Both the position numbers and the translations under genes were made by a program. Under the pieces are notes generated by a model. The model had not been told where the DNA came from and made no database searches. It saw nothing but the letters and a program-made list of their open reading frames with translations. Below, in pieces: positions 12,876 through 26,338 of a stretch of DNA of 64,000 nucleotides (positions within the stretch are counted from its first letter, which is position 1; the number at the start of each line of letters is the position of its first letter). This DNA comes from Pyrrhosoma nymphula (taxonomy: Eukaryota > Arthropoda > Insecta > Odonata > Coenagrionidae): positions 51,039,164 to 51,103,163 of the forward strand of contig OY754337.1 of assembly GCA_963573305.1 (NCBI GenBank). The letters are read 5' to 3'.

Positions 12876-13015
12876 CCCTTCGTGGCTGCCGATTGACCCA
12901 ACCGTCGGATGCACTTCTAGTTGCGGTAGTCGCCTTGCTGGCTTTCATCATCGAGCTGAACTCGACTCTTAGCCGAGTGCCCACTGGTGGTGCTGGCCAA
13001 TCGGGCGCGGCGAAC
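12876..13015 (+). other. Possible exon-like stretch ending at a GTGAGT site
   Basis: Within GC-richer DNA a frame reads DALLVAVVALLAFIIELNST, then LSRVPTGGAGQSGAAN, and meets a donor-like AACGTGAGTATG at 13,013-13,024. No initiating ATG exists: an in-frame TAA lies at 12,872-12,874. A convincing acceptor was not found. The hydrophobic run would suit a membrane or signal segment. No family is recognised. Confidence 0.25.
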
Positions 13016-13614
13016 GTGAGTATGTGGGATGTCGCTCCATTGTACGCTTATGTTTTAGAGCTTGTACGAAAGCTCTCGGTCCATGTGCAGAAACCAGTTT
13101 TGACGCGAAATTCTCAAAATTTAGTGTTCGTGTGCGGGAACCTATGACTGGTGGCTTTTGCACCAGCCTCACGTGAATTTTTTTCCTGAATGAATGAACG
13201 GATTGATTTCAGTCTTCCGTTAAATAGTTAACATTGGGCAAAAGAGCACATTCAGCGCAGTTTAATTAAAGGAATGGCTATAAGAATGTGAAATATTAGT
13301 AAAATGATCGATAACCTTGTAGCTTGTACCTTTTGGGCATTGGCGTAAGAAGCACAGAACACAGACATCGCAAGAATGTAGGTGACGTTACCTAGCCACG
13401 ACCAAAATGCCAAACAGTAACATGGCGGCTTTGAGCTCATTTCGTAACGTAATGGCAGCGCAGGTGAATCCTTTGGTGTGTTTGAGTAGCTATACTAGTG
13501 AAATTAGCATACCCTGTCTGCCAAAACCAGCAAATAAAATAACTAGTTAACTTAAAATGTTGGTAGACCATAAATTTAAATAGCAAATATTTATATTATT
13601 TATATACATAGCAT

Positions 13615-13696
13615 AGCAAATATATATTTGCTATACATATGCTTTAATATATATATATATTTGCTATACATAGCAAATATATATATATTAAAGCAT
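13615..13696. repeat. AT-rich nested palindromes
   Basis: TAGCAAATATATATTTGCTA at about 13,615-13,634 is self-complementary. It is followed by a 58-bp inverted repeat (13,639-13,696) starting ATGCTTTAATATAT and ending ATATTAAAGCAT around the centre TTGCTATACATAGCAA. Dinucleotide slippage plus duplication would explain it. Confidence 0.85.
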
Positions 13697-13997
13697 TTGA
13701 ATAGAATCTTTATATAAAAAAATTCAGCCTGCGTATGTTTGTGCACGCAAAACTCGAAAAGTAGTCGGTCAATTGACTTGAAATTTCGACACTACGTTGC
13801 ATTCGAACACGCACAATTTTTGGGTTTGTTTTTACCCCAATATTGTAAACATTTACTCCCATTAGATAAGCATTGAATTCAGTGCAGGTGTTTTTTTTCT
13901 TTGGTTTTTTAAATTAATTATACTCAAGATATTAGATGGGAATTTTTATCATGTATCACATAAAAGAATGCAGTATTTAATTCTTCAATTACCTTCA

Positions 13998-14215
13998 TCA
14001 TCGTTGCATTTTGACATAAGTATTTTTGGTCTTGTTGCTATCAAGTCATTGTGAATCATGGGCCAAACCTTTAGTTCTACCCTCTAAGCGTTACAGCCGT
14101 CCTAGGATTTGCGGTGCCAAATTTCTTTGATCCCTCTGTTTGAATGACGTTGAATGAGAAATAATCGGCTCTTATTTATATTAAGCTTTCCCTAACAGTG
14201 ATATGTTTCCTATAA
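13998..14215 (+). repeat. Interspersed repeat, copy 2
   Basis: Second copy of the repeat at 9,056-9,262, with scattered substitutions and small indels. The left join follows an AT-rich stretch, and similarity fades after GATATGTTTCCTATAAG. Confidence 0.9.
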
Positions 14216-17200
14216 GAATTTGATTCCAGTTTAAACTTCCGCAAATTATCGCCTGAATCCGTGAATTTAATTAACTTGTATTGAACCCGTTGATTAATAT
14301 GATTTATCTTCCTGAGTTTTGGGGATTACTGTGCTTGAGAAATGCGTGACGTAATTTTTGCGGACGACTGAGGTATTAAGAAAAACGTATGGCCGTCGCC
14401 GGACGGTCGAAACACGTGCAACTCTGAATATGTAAATGAATAGCAATGGGAGTACCTACTCTGTATTTTATAAACATAAGTAAACAAAAATTAAAAAATT
14501 AATTTTTTTGAAAATATTAATATGAAAATCATATTTATATCTGCATTAATTATTGCTACATAAAATAAGCATGGAATTAAAATACTGATATGAAATTACT
14601 CTATATACCTCTAGTGATAGTATTGTGAATGTATTCGAAATGCTTGTATGTACGATTCAACAGTCCACTTCAAAAATAAAATATGAAACAGCCAAAGCCC
14701 GGGAGGGAAGATCATCAGTCGTAATGTATGAACAAAATATAAATTATATATATAATCTAGCACAAAGACATTAATGCGCATCCCATTAATATTATTTTTC
14801 CTCAGTGAAAGGTCTCTCCTACGAGGCCGGGCAGACATCAGTAATGCTTTTTTATTGCAGTCACGTGAGCTCCCACGCTCTCGGCCATTTCCGCCGACTC
14901 ATTCAGAAGTGACGATTTCCAATTTTTTTGGGGATCTCCCATTGTCTCTCTCTCCAATGAGGGTGCGTGTTTGTGAATGGAAGTCCATGTTGGGAGGTGC
15001 TGGGAGGGGGAGGAGTGTCTGTTGAAAAGGTGGAGGGGAAAAGGAAGAAATAGTATTAGACCAAAGATTTACGATGGATGGAACTCACAGACCCACGCAC
15101 TCAGCAGTCGGCAAAAAAAGTCCGTTCACCCTTTGGGTCACCACACTGTCATTCCTCTCTTAGCCTCTGCCCATCTATTTCTGGCTGTGGTTTGTTCCTG
15201 CTTCACTGAGGTTTTTTTTTCACCCTGCCATTCCAAAGCCGCTTGTTGAGCTATCCCAAGGGTAGACTGGTATGAAGATTATGTGAGGGCTGGGCAAGAA
15301 TACAAGGGAAGCTTATGTTTATTTTGCGGCGTTTTCCTCTGCGCTGATCACAACGTGGTCCCCATGGGATACGCTGTGCGCTCATCGCAAGGAATCCCTG
15401 CGTTTTTCAGAGGTGGAAACAATGTGATTCTTCCCTGAGTCCGTAAAAGTGTGGTTTAATCAGAAGTCGTTATATTTTATGATAATTTCACCATAGCAAG
15501 TGGTAAGAGTTTTATCCTTACTACAGTATGTTACGATATGTGATATTTAAGTTTAGGTGAACAGAGTGAGTTCATATGGGCATAATGATGATATTTGAGT
15601 TCATGTGAAAGATAGTATCAAAGTTTATCATTTTTCTTTGCGATGCGTAATTCACTCAGGCCCGAATAGATAATTAATGAACTCTTAAATGTGTCAAAGT
15701 AAAGTTTGTGGCACATTTGGGTAGAAGTAATAGCAGGAAGGTGACAAAGGTACCCTGATTTGAATAGTTTTGGAATCTTTGGGAAGCATTTCTACGTTAT
15801 AAAACGTATATAAAATATAAGTTACAATGTGAAGACAATTAATGAACATATTGTGTAGCAACAGATAGGTATTCTTGCGTCTATTAAATTCAAACTGAAA
15901 AGATAATTTTTCAAAAGCAAGGATCGTGTAAGCATTATGTTTGATAACAGTGGTCATAAGAAAATATGCAAAATACAGTGAAAATAGAACAATAGAGAAA
16001 TTAAGACTAAGTTTTTCATTAAAATTAAAAGTCGAAACCACTGTGTAGAAGAATGTTTATACGATGGCCATTTGAGGATTTTTTTTCATGGCTGACGCTT
16101 GACCTTTTTTTGAAATGGGGTAAGGTGAGAGAGAATTTCAATAGCAATTAGGGATCGCTAATTGTACTTTAAATGTCGTATTGGCCTTGCAGTCCAGAAC
16201 CATTCGCCGTTCTTTAAATAGGTTCTTGCCTCCCACCACCTCTCACATTCCGTTAAAATTTCACTTGACCTTTATCATTCTATGCGGAAAAAAATAAAAA
16301 TTATCTGCCTGGCTTCAAAATTGCCGTCATTATCAGGGTACAATGAAAATAATGACAAAAAGATGACGAGACAATATGTTTCATTGACAAAAGAGTGGTA
16401 GACAGGTAGGGTGTTGAGTAGAGATCTGTGTTGAGTTATCGTTTTTAGAAGAAGTCCAGAATATGCGGTGTTGGTTGTGTAGTATGGGTTTAGGAGGAAA
16501 TACATCTGGTGTAAACTGATAGGAGGTGGAAAATTTAGAAAAAATAATTTAACCTCAAAGAATGGTACTACTTATTCAATGTAGGACGTTCCCGTGGCCA
16601 AAATGAGTCTGCTCTGCGCATGATGTCATCCATGAGGACACGAGCAGCAGATGACACGAGAATTTGCATAGAAATAATTGATAAAACGTCCGATAATTTA
16701 GTTTTGAGCAACAACAGAATGGAGTCAACCATTTGCATCCCTAAGCACTGATATACAGCAAATTTGATCGGTTATAATAAGTAAATATGTAGTTTGAGAA
16801 AGCGGTCTTTTTTACAGCAGAAAGAGCCCTTAACAACGATTTATTTACAAGTGAAAGTTGCAACTCTAACAATTTTCAACATTAGATATATCTTGTCTCC
16901 GGCAAACCTAGACCCACTTCGCCCATGTAGATGTATCAGTGGGATATCTAAAAGCATTCTCTTACCTCATGTGTATCCTCGCATTGTTTTTTTTATCCAA
17001 ATACCACTAAAATCTTAAATACACAATACACTCCGTACCTAGATAGCGCTTGAAGTAATCAAAGCTACGTCACAGCGTTCGACCCAAGCGATATGTCGAA
17101 TCGTTTACGATGCGCAACAACCTACCTTGTTATAATGACAAGACTCTTCTTCAGAGTGGAGGAAGAAAGTTCCATTTTTTAACGCTGTGCTTAGTGGTAA

Positions 17201-18281
17201 TTTCTTCCTACTAGGAGTACCATTCCATTTTAACCTCCTTGCTTGACACTGCTTGATAGCTATGTGATGTCCATTCTTATGTAATTCTTATTCGAAATTC
17301 CACAAAGTTACTTCGCCTACCATCGAGTTATAACCTACCTTGTATTAGTAGAACCATGCCTCAAATTAAACTCAAAATATCAAACAACTAAAATGTTCTT
17401 ACTGTAGAATAATTAGAAGTAACAATACTTTGTCACAGTAACACAGCTTAGACAAACTTATTGATTTCCACTAATTTGTTTGTAAGTTTGTCCAATTTTG
17501 TCCAATTAATTATCTTTGGCGAAGCCATAACCAGTGAAAAGGGCATTCCATTCCTGTAATGTCACCTTCCCTCAATCGAGCCAACGCCCACAAATGTAGC
17601 AAAGCTTCCTAGTCACACTTTAATTCACTTCATGAACCCAAGTTTCTTTTAGTAGTAACTCAGCTTACAGTAGCGCCAGTGAATGCTATTTTTGAATGGG
17701 GGATTAATTATGGAACTACTAGTATGCTAATGACAGGAAGCAATTGTTATTATATTTGACGTTTCCATAATCAAACCGTGACCAACGACATCCTCGAGCC
17801 GAACTCGGTGATCCGTGAAATATAGCATAATTCGACTTCATATCACTCATTACCTAAGGCTCGAAAAGTAGGAGCAATCGACCACTCGTTACCTTTCAAT
17901 CGAAGAGTACCGCAATAGACACTCCTAGAGAAAATCGGTCTATTTATCGCTACTTTCGATATTAATTCCCACTTTTGCTTCAGTCATCGCCCTTAACCCT
18001 CTCGTTTCTCTTTCTCATCCCTTCTGTACACGAAACGCAATGCAGTTAAACTCTTTCGGGCATCGCCTGCTGATTAAATTCCAGGTGAATGATTTTTTTC
18101 TCTTTGAAATTCATACATTCCGTGTACATTTAGATTAGACTGCCTGATGACTTGTGAAAAGCAGGAACAAAAAGAATGCAGGTGACAAATTAGCTATAAA
18201 ACGTTTTTATGATGGTCAGGGAGAGTCATTCTTTCTTGCAAATCATCATAGTTACCAAGGAAGGTGATGGAATATTCTTGA
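14216..18281. other. No gene recognised
   Basis: AT-rich, with chance frames up to 115 codons (15,694-16,041, minus) whose Phe/Leu/Tyr-rich composition follows base bias. Confidence 0.6.
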
Positions 18282-18746
18282 CGTTTACGGTATATAAGGA
18301 TACAAGAGTTGGATGATAAGGGTTTGATTTTTCTGGGTATTGAAGGTTGGGTTGCGGAAGAGACGGCATATACACTAGTCTACTATAAGGAAAAGGCGCC
18401 TAGTAGTCCAAAGTTTTACGCGCCATCCGGCGAATTGAGTACTGTACTTGACGCGAAAGCCATCGGTATGGATTTTACTTGTAAGTCCCAACCGTTTATG
18501 TTACTTAGCCCTTTGAGTTCCAAAGTTACTCTGAGTTTTTCCAAAAGTGCTACCGTGGCTCACAACGACTCTTTTTCCTACGGCTATAATTCTAACAGTA
18601 AAATAAATTGTATCTTATGCTTCATTCCATGTTTTGTAATTCAAGTTGTTATTTGGAATAACTTTATCTGCTATTCGAATTTTTACGCTTATTCATATGC
18701 TGCCATATTAATTAAAATATCCTGGCAATTTTCGCACGCATTTTAG
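18282..18746 (+). other. Unrecognised open frame, about 154 codons
   Basis: One frame is open from 18,282 to a TAG at 18,744-18,746. The first ATG in frame after the GTTGGATGAT start region is internal (about 18,468), so no clean start exists. The first half has mixed, coding-like codons (LDDKGLIFLGIEGWVAEETA, YYKEKAPSSPKFYAPSGELS). The second half drifts into AT-driven Phe, Tyr, Ile and Ser. A donor-like ACTTGTAAGT sits at 18,477-18,486, at the change. It may be an exon ending there, a TE remnant or chance. No domain recognised. Confidence 0.3.
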
Positions 18747-21700
18747 CGATTAATCATGGACGCGCCCGGTGGACTATTTAAGCTAGTTTTGCAATATTTA
18801 AAGCCTAAGGGTTTGTCATGTTTACTAAGAACCATAAAATAAAAGCAAGGTATTATGTAAGGGCATTTGATCGATATAATGTTGAAATTATTGTTAAGAA
18901 AATTAAGAAATACGGATATTTAACAACAGTTTTCACTACATCATTATTTTTACATGATTTGTTATGCCTTTTCAACAATAGTACCACTGTGGCGTTTTAT
19001 TAAGTTTGATAGTGACTTGCAAATACCTTTAAAATATTCAAGAAAATTAATGAAAGAGATTTGCATATTTTAAGTCCTTGTTCATAGTTAACACTCTTTT
19101 ACTCTGAAACAAGATAATATGAAACCTGTTTGGCTAATGATGGTGCGGCAATTAGTATACAGATTCTACGCTGATAATTATATTAATGCTGCTAAAACCT
19201 TTATTGTTTGCATCGCTCACGATCCATCATTTTTATAATAATTTCATATAATTATTCATTGTTTTTATAAGGTTTTCCTAGGGAGACCTAGTCTCATCAT
19301 AATTTAGTATACGATGAAATTTTGGAATAAATTTCCATTCCTATGCTATATGTCCCAGTGCGAAAAAAATTACACCGGGCATTTTTTTGCGCCTCGCGAT
19401 TTGCGCATAGCGTCTCGCGATTTCATTGATTTTTTCTATAACTTTTGTGTGTGACTTTTTCCTCTTTTTTTTAAATTGACCACATCTGACGTCACGTATT
19501 CGTACCAAAAAGTGCTGTCAAATCACACCCGCTCATGAGAAAAGCAAGACATATTGTTTAATGGTGACAAGTATAGTCCTTTTTAATTTTTTTATTAGTG
19601 AATTCAGTAGTGTTTGTTGGCCAAAATGTAATGATGCACCGAAGAACATACAGTGAGGCTGATTTAAAATTAGGTTACATCAAAATGAAGAATCAGTCAT
19701 CAAATTTCGTTAGTGGACGCATTTATATATAAAATGTATTGAAGTAAAATCGTGTTTCGAAGTGTTCAAATTATGAACAAAAAATCCATCGATAGCTCAA
19801 CTAGGTTGGGACGCGAGTTCATAGCGTGGTACAGTCATGCATGTCACATTTCACAAATTTCTAAAGTGGAATATCGTAGGAAAGCGATTAAAATATGTTT
19901 ACTTGAATTCCGTGACGTTACTTGTGAACATCTAGGCATGAGGTCTTTTCGATATGTAAATTTCGATGACGCTATGTGATATAAATCGATATATCTCATG
20001 CATGTAGCGCACTATATCGTGCATCCTATGGTATCCCACACCTCATGATATTTTATGGCGAAGATTCTCATCACTCGGAATACCAATTTTGCATATCGCA
20101 TTCGATAATCCGCTGCGTAGCATATGCTTACGAAATAGTGGAACTCTTTGTGGCTAACAACGCTTTCCAAAAATATAAATAAACACTTTTCCATGACTGA
20201 TTTACAAGGGAAGGCAACTATTGATTGTTGAGGGAATTGATGTTTTTCTTGCGAGCTGTACTGATGAAGTCTTCTTGGGTTTCATGATTCCGTTGTCGAC
20301 GCACGTTTCGAAGGCAAACTCAGCAGATGATGGCGGGCGATGGCTGAGTCAGACAGTTCCTAACGTTATCAGCTGAAGGTTGGATTAGTTTGGAAACCAA
20401 GATGATATCACCCAAAGTATTGATTGGGTTAGCATATAGAAAATCGCGCTTACATTCTAATTTTGGTTAATTTAATTCTTGCCGTTCTCTCAAGTGGTTA
20501 TTCATTAAATAACCGAATTATCTCCATTGGACGTAAAATAGTGGACATTTACAACCATTTTCTTAACCTACACTTCTTCGTTCCTAGATTAGAAAACAAC
20601 AGCAACATCTTTGCACTATAAGAGTGAATATGCTGTGTTAAACTTTGAATTGTTTGTTGAGTTCGTACTCCTAAATATACAAGGCATGGACAATTTTGTC
20701 AAAACACACCATTTTACGATAGTATTGCTTTTTAAAATATGCGCGCGCTTGGTGGCGTGTAAACCCTGCGTCATCGGGATTTCGGCTGATGACGCCTCGA
20801 AGCGGTATGGCTGCCTGTAATACGAAGCATTTTCGTGTAATTTTCGGACGACTTTACGTATTTTGACGGAATTAATCGTTTTTATCTAATATTTTGTTAA
20901 TTTTTGGGGAAATACAAGGAACTGAGTGTGGTTTCATCCTTTCTGTTGTAATACGTTAAATAAAGAGAAGCGAAGCCGTTCGGTGACGTCACACCGATGG
21001 TATTCCTTTACGGATTACGTTACTTTTTCAGATTTTATGCATTTTCAAGGCGGAATGTAGTTTGTGATCCCTATTACCGAATATATTTATAGACCACATA
21101 TTTTATATATTGTCGATATTCGCTGTCGTGTTCAATACCTACACATGAGGAACACATTTAATGCACGCTCCCCACGAAATTTGGTTTTAACATATATGTT
21201 GACGGAATGGAATACCATGGGGTAGAGCTATCGGCGATGCGGACCAAGTGAGGTGGGAAAGTTAAAAGTATAATATACAAATTCTGCATTTTTGAGAAAA
21301 AGATTACTTTTTCTTTCCACACGATAAATTATCGTCAACCACGATTTTGATGTTATCTTCTGAATGACGCTCTAATGCCTTTGAAACAGCGGTCAACAAT
21401 AATTTATCCAGCGGAAATATGTACTAAGTATTATTTTTTCTCAGAAATGAAGGGAGGTAGGCTAATATTCGGACGAATCCTCATTGTGAACGTCCAAGAA
21501 AACTCACGCTCTATGCATCTCTAACTTTTGAATTGGCATTTTCTATTATTTGACCAAAATAAATCCTACTAAGGAGAATTTTATTGTTAATTTTTAATGC
21601 GGCTTGGAGTTGGCAGATAGATGTTAAATTTATGCTATCATTCCATTGTTTTACGGCCCTCTTGTTATACCCTCCTGCAGATGTGCATATTTTTCCCATA

Positions 21701-22429
21701 GTAGTAAATCTAATTAGATAGGATAGGATTAGACCTCTAGCAGGGCATGTTTTCTATTTTAACATTTTCAAGTTGTGTCGAGGTTTCTTCATTTAACACC
21801 CGCAGAAGTTTACAACGCATCTCTCTGCGAGCTCTGCTGTCACTTCTTTAGCTGTTTTTCTTTTCTTGTTCATATGTATGACGTCAAAGTTGTGGAAAAA
21901 CACGCTAGTATGTTTTCACGGCAAAGGGTCATCACTTTTTTTTTACCTTGAATTTCCTACCCTTTGTGTTCCGTGGTACCTTTGTTGGAAGACTAATTGA
22001 GTGTAATTACGTGGTTTGCTTTTTAAGTCGCTTTCATATCTGTTATTTCAACCAGGTATTCTACCGTGCAAGACATTTTTCATTAAATGTGACATACCTA
22101 TGGGGATCCGGAACGTTGCCTGTTTGTAGAAATCGAAGTTGGTGAGCCTGCCGCTTCACTCCTCACACCTGAAAAACAAAATAAACAGGATATTAATATT
22201 TCATCGGCATTAAAACATTTTGAGATAAAATCGTAAATATTCAGTTTTTAAGGTGGTTCGAGTGAGATTTTTCTCTTGCCATAACAGAGGCCGTATTCTA
22301 ATTAAATTTTTAATTTCAGCAGCTGTATGAAGCATGCAGTATATATTGCAATGCTACTGGCGCTAAAATATTGCTTTATATGACTGAGAGTCTCCGTAAT
22401 TAACTAAATATGCGTATCGACGTAAGTAT
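18747..22429. other. No gene recognised
   Basis: AT-rich DNA without recognisable elements. A GTGACGTCAC palindrome occurs at 20,982-20,991. Confidence 0.6.
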
Positions 22430-22830
22430 TTAACTTGTCTTAGGTTTTTCACGCCGTACGCTCTAAAAGGCTTCGCAACCGAAGTTTTTTTTTGAGATTC
22501 TGTAAAAATTACTTCGGTGAGTTACAGATTTATTTAATTAGTTAAGAAAGCATAAAAACTACCCGCTGTTAAATTTATGGCCCGATGTATGAGAAATTAT
22601 TAGAAATTCCTCATTTTAATAATTAAGTCTCCCTGGAGTTCATTTCTCGTGGAAAAATGCTTCTGTTTATTGGAAAATATCTCGAAAAATATAACAATAA
22701 GTGTCTGATTTTTTGCTATCATTCGAAAGATGTTTTTTTTTATTAATGACGAGGCCAAATTAATTTAACTGAAGTGATATTTTGCTGAAACTACCTTACA
22801 CTCAGAAATAAGAACATAGTAAAGATTTGA
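22430..22830 (+). repeat. Diverged interspersed repeat, copy 1
   Basis: Shares ordered blocks with 56,930-57,370. They are GCAACCGAAGTTTTTTT against ACAACCGAAGATTTTTTT, CTGTTAAATTTATG in both, and ATTTTTTGCTATCATTCGAAA against ATATTTTGCTATCATTGAAA. Old duplicated repeat, no coding content seen. Confidence 0.7.
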
Positions 22831-23334
22831 AATCCAATTTGATCCATTCCAAAGTTTATCCAATTAAAATTTATTTTCCAGGATAAATAGCCAGGAATAT
22901 TTGGCTAAATAATCCGGTCCTGATGATTTTCAACAACCACAAATGCTACTTCGGTGAGTAATTAAATGTTTGGGGATAAACTAAGGTATTAATTGTCATT
23001 TTCATTGAGGACTACATTTAAGAGAAAAAATTCAGTGAAGTCAATTTCCAATTCACCGTGGAAAGACAAAAAATTATATGGCTCGCAGTCACACGCTCGG
23101 GTGCAAAGATAAACACCAAAAAAGATGAAATTATAAAAGAAATTTGATTTTAGCGGGAAAGTAACCCGAATCTCCAAATCGCCGATCAGATGTGCTAGAC
23201 AGACATTCTTCCATCCTTAGTGAGAGTGGCTTCTGAAACACGACCACAAGCACTGCTATAATGTGGACTGAAGACGAGAACATTTAATTCACCCCCTCTG
23301 AAATTCTCCTTGAACTAAGATGAGTTGTTAATGT

Positions 23335-23420
23335 CACTGGCTAGCAGACCTGATTGGCAATGGGGAGATCCAGGATCGAATATCGGTCAGAATATGTTTT
23401 CATGACGAATTTTCTCCCAT
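23335..23420 (+). mobile_element. tRNA-derived SINE-like segment
   Basis: CACTGGCTAGCAGACCTGAT is followed by GATCCAGGATCGAATATCGG (B-box-like with two substitutions). The arrangement resembles the other SINE-like copies in this window, but it is more decayed. Confidence 0.4.
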
Positions 23421-25140
23421 CGGTAAATGTGGTGTTTTTCAATGACTACTCAACACTGAATTTGGAAGAGGAAGAATGGTTTAGTACTTTTAACTCTTTA
23501 TTGCATTATTTCAGTGTTCTGAATTTCGCTTGGTTTATTTACTAGTTGTGTGTGAGGTTATGGAGGATATTCCTAGTTAACACAACTTGAATGCCAAAGT
23601 TTCTTTACTGATGTTTATATGAAACTGAAATAAATTTAGGCATTTGTATTGAAATAACGAATTTTGACTTAATTTGCAGTATTTATTTGCTAAAATCTCC
23701 AAATTAAGGTAAACTTGTCCCTTAATTTTAACAACATTCTATCCTTCAATGTTTCATTACGTTAGATATTATTTATTCTACCATAAATGATTTTAAATAC
23801 GTTTTCATGAATGTACTTCGGCATGTGTGTTGAAATAACGAATTTTTACTTAATATTTGTATGTACATGCAAATACATTAAAAAATAAGGTGGATACTAG
23901 GATAGGTCCCTGAATATTATTAAAATTCTATTCTCGGAGTAAATTATCTTCTTTTAAACAGTTTTTCACAAATTTCGCATTAATGTTAGACGTAGAAGTA
24001 CTAAACCTTGTAATTTACACGTCATTGGAAGCTTAATTATCAATTGAAGTAGCGTGGAAGGATAGGATTAAGTTGTTCATCTCAAACTTACTGACGCATG
24101 TTTACGTATGTAGCCAGGGTATGAATTCAATTACATTTCAATCGTTCAATGGTGGAACCATATTTTACCCACTTTCCCTACTCATGGCGGCTAACCTTGA
24201 ATACGCTTGTGTACCTTTCGATTTACCAGTCAATCACCGAAGAATGGCTTGCAATGCATTCGTGGTAGGGGAACTAAGTCTCTCTCCGACTTCTGTGAGT
24301 TTCATTTCGGTCTGGTATAACTAGTCTGTGTTGCCAAATTTACTACGTGTGAATTAGAATTCGTTGGTTTAAGCGACTCGTCGCCTACGGACCTGCATGT
24401 ATTCGTAATAGCTGAACGCCGGCCTGTGATGTCCTCCTGATTTTGAGTTTTCTTGTCCTAGACTAGAGTTTCACTAAAATTGAAACTTGCCCGAGGGAGA
24501 GCTTTCTCACCTGTCTCAGAATCGGCTTTCGAGTGATCTTTACGTACATCAACTCCCAAAACATATTATGCGAATTTTATTTCGCACAAAATTGGTCAGA
24601 AATCACAATGTGTCGGTTTCACTCATGGCTATACTCATTTCAACACCTTCGACTAGCACTCCGGGAGAGCGAAACCCTTTGTTGGAAATAAACAATGCCT
24701 GAGGTAGGAGCTTCTTGAATGATTGAGCTGGATGCAATTTAGCGTGGGGATGTTCGGAAGGCGTTGATGTGTGTTGTCAAGAGCCACTTTAGTAGGCAAT
24801 CTGTCTTAATCATCTTCATCTTCTTTCGTCAAGTCAACACGAAGTCTGTTACGATCTTGTTCAATATTGGTATTTACATCTCTAGTGTAGAGAGATCTTC
24901 GTCCTCATATTCTATATTTTCATATTTGTTTTGGCATTCTTGGTTCATCCATTCATTTTATATGTTATGCTCATCTTTTTTTATATTCTCGTATCGTTTC
25001 GTCGGTAGTTAGTGCGTCAAAGTCTTGCCGCATCTTTTTATAATCATTAGCTTACAAGTGCTCCTCCTGCGGATGGTTGTTGGGTGGAATAAGAAGCCTT
25101 ACAGCCTTCGCTGCTGGTCCTAAGCAAAGAGTTACATCGG
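23421..25140. other. No gene recognised
   Basis: Two weakly similar phrases around 23,640 (GGCATTTGTATTGAAATAAC) and 23,820 (GGCATGTGTGTTGAAATAAC) point to a local 180-bp duplication. Otherwise plain AT-rich DNA. Confidence 0.5.
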
Positions 25141-25175
25141 CATGCAACCCTGCCAGCTGCCGCGTGGGCGTGTGG

Positions 25176-25199
25176 CAGGGGGTGTTAGAACACCCCCTG
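25176..25199. repeat. 11-bp perfect inverted repeat inside a dispersed motif
   Basis: CAGGGGGTGTT, AG, AACACCCCCTG. The left arm belongs to a phrase (GGGGGTGTTAG, then ACAC) also found at 671-694, so it marks the end of a dispersed repeat. Confidence 0.85.
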
Positions 25200-25828
25200 C
25201 ATCAAATTATGTCAACTAATGAGTAATTTTAATTGGCTGAGCGAATCTATTTATTATTTTTCTCTCAGTACCCCATAGTTTTCGAGGAACTCCATTTAGG
25301 GTGTTAATACTCTAAGAGAAAATTTTATTTTATTCTGAAATTATTTTATTAGCGCATTCTGCTCGAGCTTGTGCTTTTCAAAAAAGTTTATTTAATCAAT
25401 GTGGTTATGGACTATTGATATTAAAATAACAAGATTAATTTAAAAAACATTTGAAAAGGATTTTTTCAAGGTGAATTTTTCCCTCTTTGCACCCTGAGTG
25501 TGACTAGGTACCAAATTATTTTTGCAATTGCAAATTTAAAGCTTTCATTAGGATAAAACATTTACACAAAACACTAGGTGGAATTAAATGTTAATTCTTT
25601 GAGTAATTAATCTACAACAGAATGTTTATGAAACATGTATCTTCAATTTTAAAACAAGCATACAAATATTAACTCGGTGGTTTCACGCGTGACTACTTGG
25701 AAATTCTTTTTCAATGATGAAAGAGAACAGTTCAATTATCCATAGAATTCATTGAAGTACAACTAGTTTCAACGCATAGGTGTCATCTGCAGGTATTTGT
25801 TTTTTTGGTATCTGAAGATGTCGTACCT

Positions 25829-25918
25829 CACGGGGAAAGAGAAAAATAACTTTGTGAATGCCACTTTTAAGGTTTCATAAAAGTACTATTCACAAAGTTA
25901 TTTTTTATTTTCTCCGTG
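25829..25918. repeat. Inverted repeat / foldback, 90 bp
   Basis: An 18-bp arm AAAAATAACTTTGTGAAT (25,842-25,859) has its exact reverse complement at 25,888-25,905. Imperfect pairing continues outward to CACGG (25,829) and CCGTG (25,918), and inward through CCACTTTTAAG against AAAAGTACT. It may be a MITE core. Confidence 0.7.
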
Positions 25919-26338
25919 ATAGATAAATACCACCAAATCAATCCTGAAATCTTTACCTCTTTTAGTTGTACATCAACAAATTATATGGAAAATACCTTGT
26001 GCTTTTTTCCATCAAGCTTATAAACATTATGTTTTAAAAGTCATGCAAACAGTTAAAAACATATTGTACAAAACTTAATTTTTTACAAATATTAGTAACA
26101 TTGGAAACGACGCATTAGAAATAAAATGACGTTTTGTTTATGTGTTGCATTTTCAGCCATTCCATTTAAAGTGATCCCAAATATGGAAAAAATGAAAAAA
26201 GTGTTTTTGTTCTACAATTTAAAACGCCGACTTAGTCTGGTTTAATCGAGCTTAATTAATCAAATATACTCAGCCATTACCAAAATTTGAAAGTAAAATT
26301 GAATATAACTCATAATTGAGAGCAGAAAGAGTAATTAG

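Noticed and set aside
13560..13700. CRISPR-like or regulatory array
   Set aside because: Repeats are AT dinucleotide palindromes without regular spacers.
15694..16041. 115-codon minus-strand frame
   Set aside because: Phe, Tyr, Leu and Asn content follows AT bias; no family resemblance.
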